The notes beneath the pieces were generated by a model, which was not told where the DNA came from, did not search any database, and was given only the letters and a program-made list of their open reading frames with translations. The position numbers and the translations under genes are program-made. Positions 6,684-8,024 of a DNA stretch of 8,024 nt are shown piece after piece. The DNA comes from a bacterium (GTDB taxonomy: Bacteria; Ratteibacteria; UBA8468; B48-G9; JAFGKM01): assembly GCA_035371905.1 (NCBI GenBank), contig DAORXQ010000078.1:1-8024 (forward strand), given 5' to 3'. Positions within the stretch are counted from its first letter, which is position 1. Each line of letters starts with the position of its first letter.

Positions 6684-8024
6684 TTAAAAAACATTATAAA
6701 CTTTTCTCCACAATTCAAAAATAAGTAAAAGAAATAATCTTGAAGAATGATCTGCTTTATTTGAAATATGCTCATTTATAATTTTCTCAACTTCTTTATT
6801 ATTGAATAAATCACCTTTTCTGAAATTCTCTGACAACAAATGTTCTTTTAAATAGTTTTTAAGGTCATCTCTAAACCATTTACCAAGAGGCACTCCAAAG
6901 CCCATTTTTTTCCTGTATAATATTTCATCTGGGAGAAAATTTTTCAATTTTTCTTTCAGAATATATTTACTTATTCTCCCATTTAATTTCAATTCTGGTG
7001 GAAAAGAAGCAATCAATTCTATAAATTCTGTATCAAGAAATGGACTTCTCCCTTCAAGATAATTCGCCATAGTTGCTATATCCATTTTTACAAGAAGAAC
7101 TTCAGGAAGATATAGATTAAAATCACAGAAAATCATTTTTTCAAGTAAATCAAGATTTTCAGTTCTGGACCATAAATTTTCAGTGATTGTAAAAGAATTA
7201 TAATTTTTAATTTCATTTTTAAAAAACGTACTGTATAACTTATCCTTCCATTCAGGAGAAAAAGAAGTTAAACGTCTTGTATAGGCATAGCAGAATCCAT
7301 AATCATCTGTTTCCTGTAACCACTTCAAAATTCTAACTGGAAATTTATATGGGAATTTATTATAGATTTTCAGTATCAAATTTTTATTTATTTTATTCAA
7401 AAGGCCTGTACTTTTTGATATTTTATGTAATTTTTCAAGAACTTTTGTCTGGTAATATCTTGGATAACCTGCAAAATTTTCATCTCCACCATCTCCATTT
7501 AAGGCAACTTTTACATAATTTTTTGTTTGATTTGCGACATAATATGTTGGAATCATTGATGAATCACCAAATGGTTCGTTGTAATACCAGACAAGTTTTG
7601 GCAAAATTTCTATAATATCAGGTTTTACAATAAATTCATTATGTTCTGTCCCAAACTTTTTTGCAACAATTTTTGCATATTTAATTTCAGAAAAACTTTC
7701 AACATCAAAACCAATTGAAAAAGTTTTAACCGGTGTGGTCAGAAATTCACTCATAATACCTACAATAGTAGAAGAATCAATACCTCCTGAAAGAAATGCA
7801 CCAAGAGGGACATCAGAAATCAATCTTATTTTTGTGGATTCTTTTAATTTTTCCCATAGTAATTCCTTGTAGTCATTTTCATCTTTAAAATATATTTTTT
7901 TTGTAAAATCAATCTGCCAGTATTTTTCAATTTTTATTTCACCGTCTTTCCATATCAAGTAATGTGCAGGTGAAAGTTTTTTAATATTTTTGAAAATTGT
8001 TTTTGGAGAAGGAATTGCCTGATA
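6684..8024 (-). CDS. asnB: Asparagine synthase (glutamine-hydrolysing) family amidotransferase, synthetase domain (5' end outside window)
   Basis: The frame is open to the right edge: 22 more codons precede the TTG at 7958 and read as AsnB sequence (PSPKTIFKNIKKLSPAHYL). The glutaminase domain with its N-terminal Cys is therefore off-window. The visible ~446 residues contain the ATP-pyrophosphatase loop SDVPLGAFLSGGIDSS (~71-86 of the partial product), FSIGF, the EPFGDSSMIPTYYVA block, LNGDGGDENFAGYPRY, KMDIATMANYLEGRSPFLD, and K-x-GFGVPLGKWF near the C-terminus. All are standard for AsnB, which uses ATP and glutamine-derived ammonia to amidate a carboxylate (aspartate to asparagine, via an acyl-adenylate). 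Copies within polysaccharide clusters often seem to modify glycan or peptide substituents rather than supply asparagine; that is inference here. The sequence is collinear with the family, with no truncation at the C-terminus. It is the first visible gene of the minus-strand unit and ends 15 nt before the HEAT gene. The subfamily is not resolved, so the symbol denotes the family. Confidence 0.92.
   Translation of the reverse strand, partial: YQAIPSPKTIFKNIKKLSPAHYLIWKDGEIKIEKYWQIDFTKKIYFKDENDYKELLWEKLKESTKIRLISDVPLGAFLSGGIDSSTIVGIMSEFLTTPVKTFSIGFDVESFSEIKYAKIVAKKFGTEHNEFIVKPDIIEILPKLVWYYNEPFGDSSMIPTYYVANQTKNYVKVALNGDGGDENFAGYPRYYQTKVLEKLHKISKSTGLLNKINKNLILKIYNKFPYKFPVRILKWLQETDDYGFCYAYTRRLTSFSPEWKDKLYSTFFKNEIKNYNSFTITENLWSRTENLDLLEKMIFCDFNLYLPEVLLVKMDIATMANYLEGRSPFLDTEFIELIASFPPELKLNGRISKYILKEKLKNFLPDEILYRKKMGFGVPLGKWFRDDLKNYLKEHLLSENFRKGDLFNNKEVEKIINEHISNKADHSSRLFLLLIFELWRKVYNVF

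Noticed and set aside
7349..7615. Plus-strand frame opposite AsnB
   Set aside because: Antisense to the conserved NGDGGDENFAGYPRY region.
1..8024. CRISPR array, tRNA/rRNA, insertion sequence, phage or defence module
   Set aside because: No regularly spaced repeats, transposase, integrase, nuclease or RNA gene signature was seen; every long stretch is explained by glycan-locus genes.

Overview
The window is a very AT-rich bacterial segment, packed gene to gene, that looks like part of a surface-glycan (exopolysaccharide or cell-surface polysaccharide) locus. The wall-to-wall genes, Shine-Dalgarno sites and protein families point to Bacteria. AT-rich, poorly cultured lineages such as Omnitrophota-like bacteria often combine expanded uroporphyrinogen-decarboxylase (URO-D)-like families with glycosyltransferase clusters, but no marker here fixes the taxon, so the phylum is a guess.

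Plus strand, 1-3214: three overlapping genes read left to right. First is the C-terminal part of a polytopic GT39/ArnT-like membrane glycosyltransferase that is cut by the window edge. Next is a 326-residue URO-D-fold protein. Third is a second GT39-like gene, paralogous to the first, which carries two frame disruptions and is probably a pseudogene.

Minus strand, 8024-3211: four genes read right to left. They are an asparagine synthase (AsnB) family amidotransferase cut by the window edge, a secreted HEAT-repeat protein, a GT4 glycosyltransferase, and a second URO-D-superfamily protein of 390 residues that keeps an HxC...C metal-site pattern. The spacings are 15 nt, an overlap of about 59-71 nt, and 20 nt of overlap, so this is almost certainly one transcription unit.

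The two units converge and their last genes share the palindromic TTAA, leaving no room for an intergenic terminator. No internal gap exceeds 15 nt, so no promoter is visible; both promoters must lie outside the window.

Working model (inference): the GT4 enzyme and the GT39-like enzymes add sugars, on the cytoplasmic and outer faces of the membrane respectively, and AsnB amidates a sugar or peptide substituent. The two URO-D-fold proteins, divergent in their metal site, do something unassigned, possibly methyl transfer. The clearest observations are the decayed tandem paralog, the URO-D genes placed within glycosyltransferase operons on both strands, and the altered metal-binding motif in one of them. 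I saw no CRISPR array, RNA gene, insertion sequence or attachment site, and nothing that amounts to a demonstrable new defence or mobile system.
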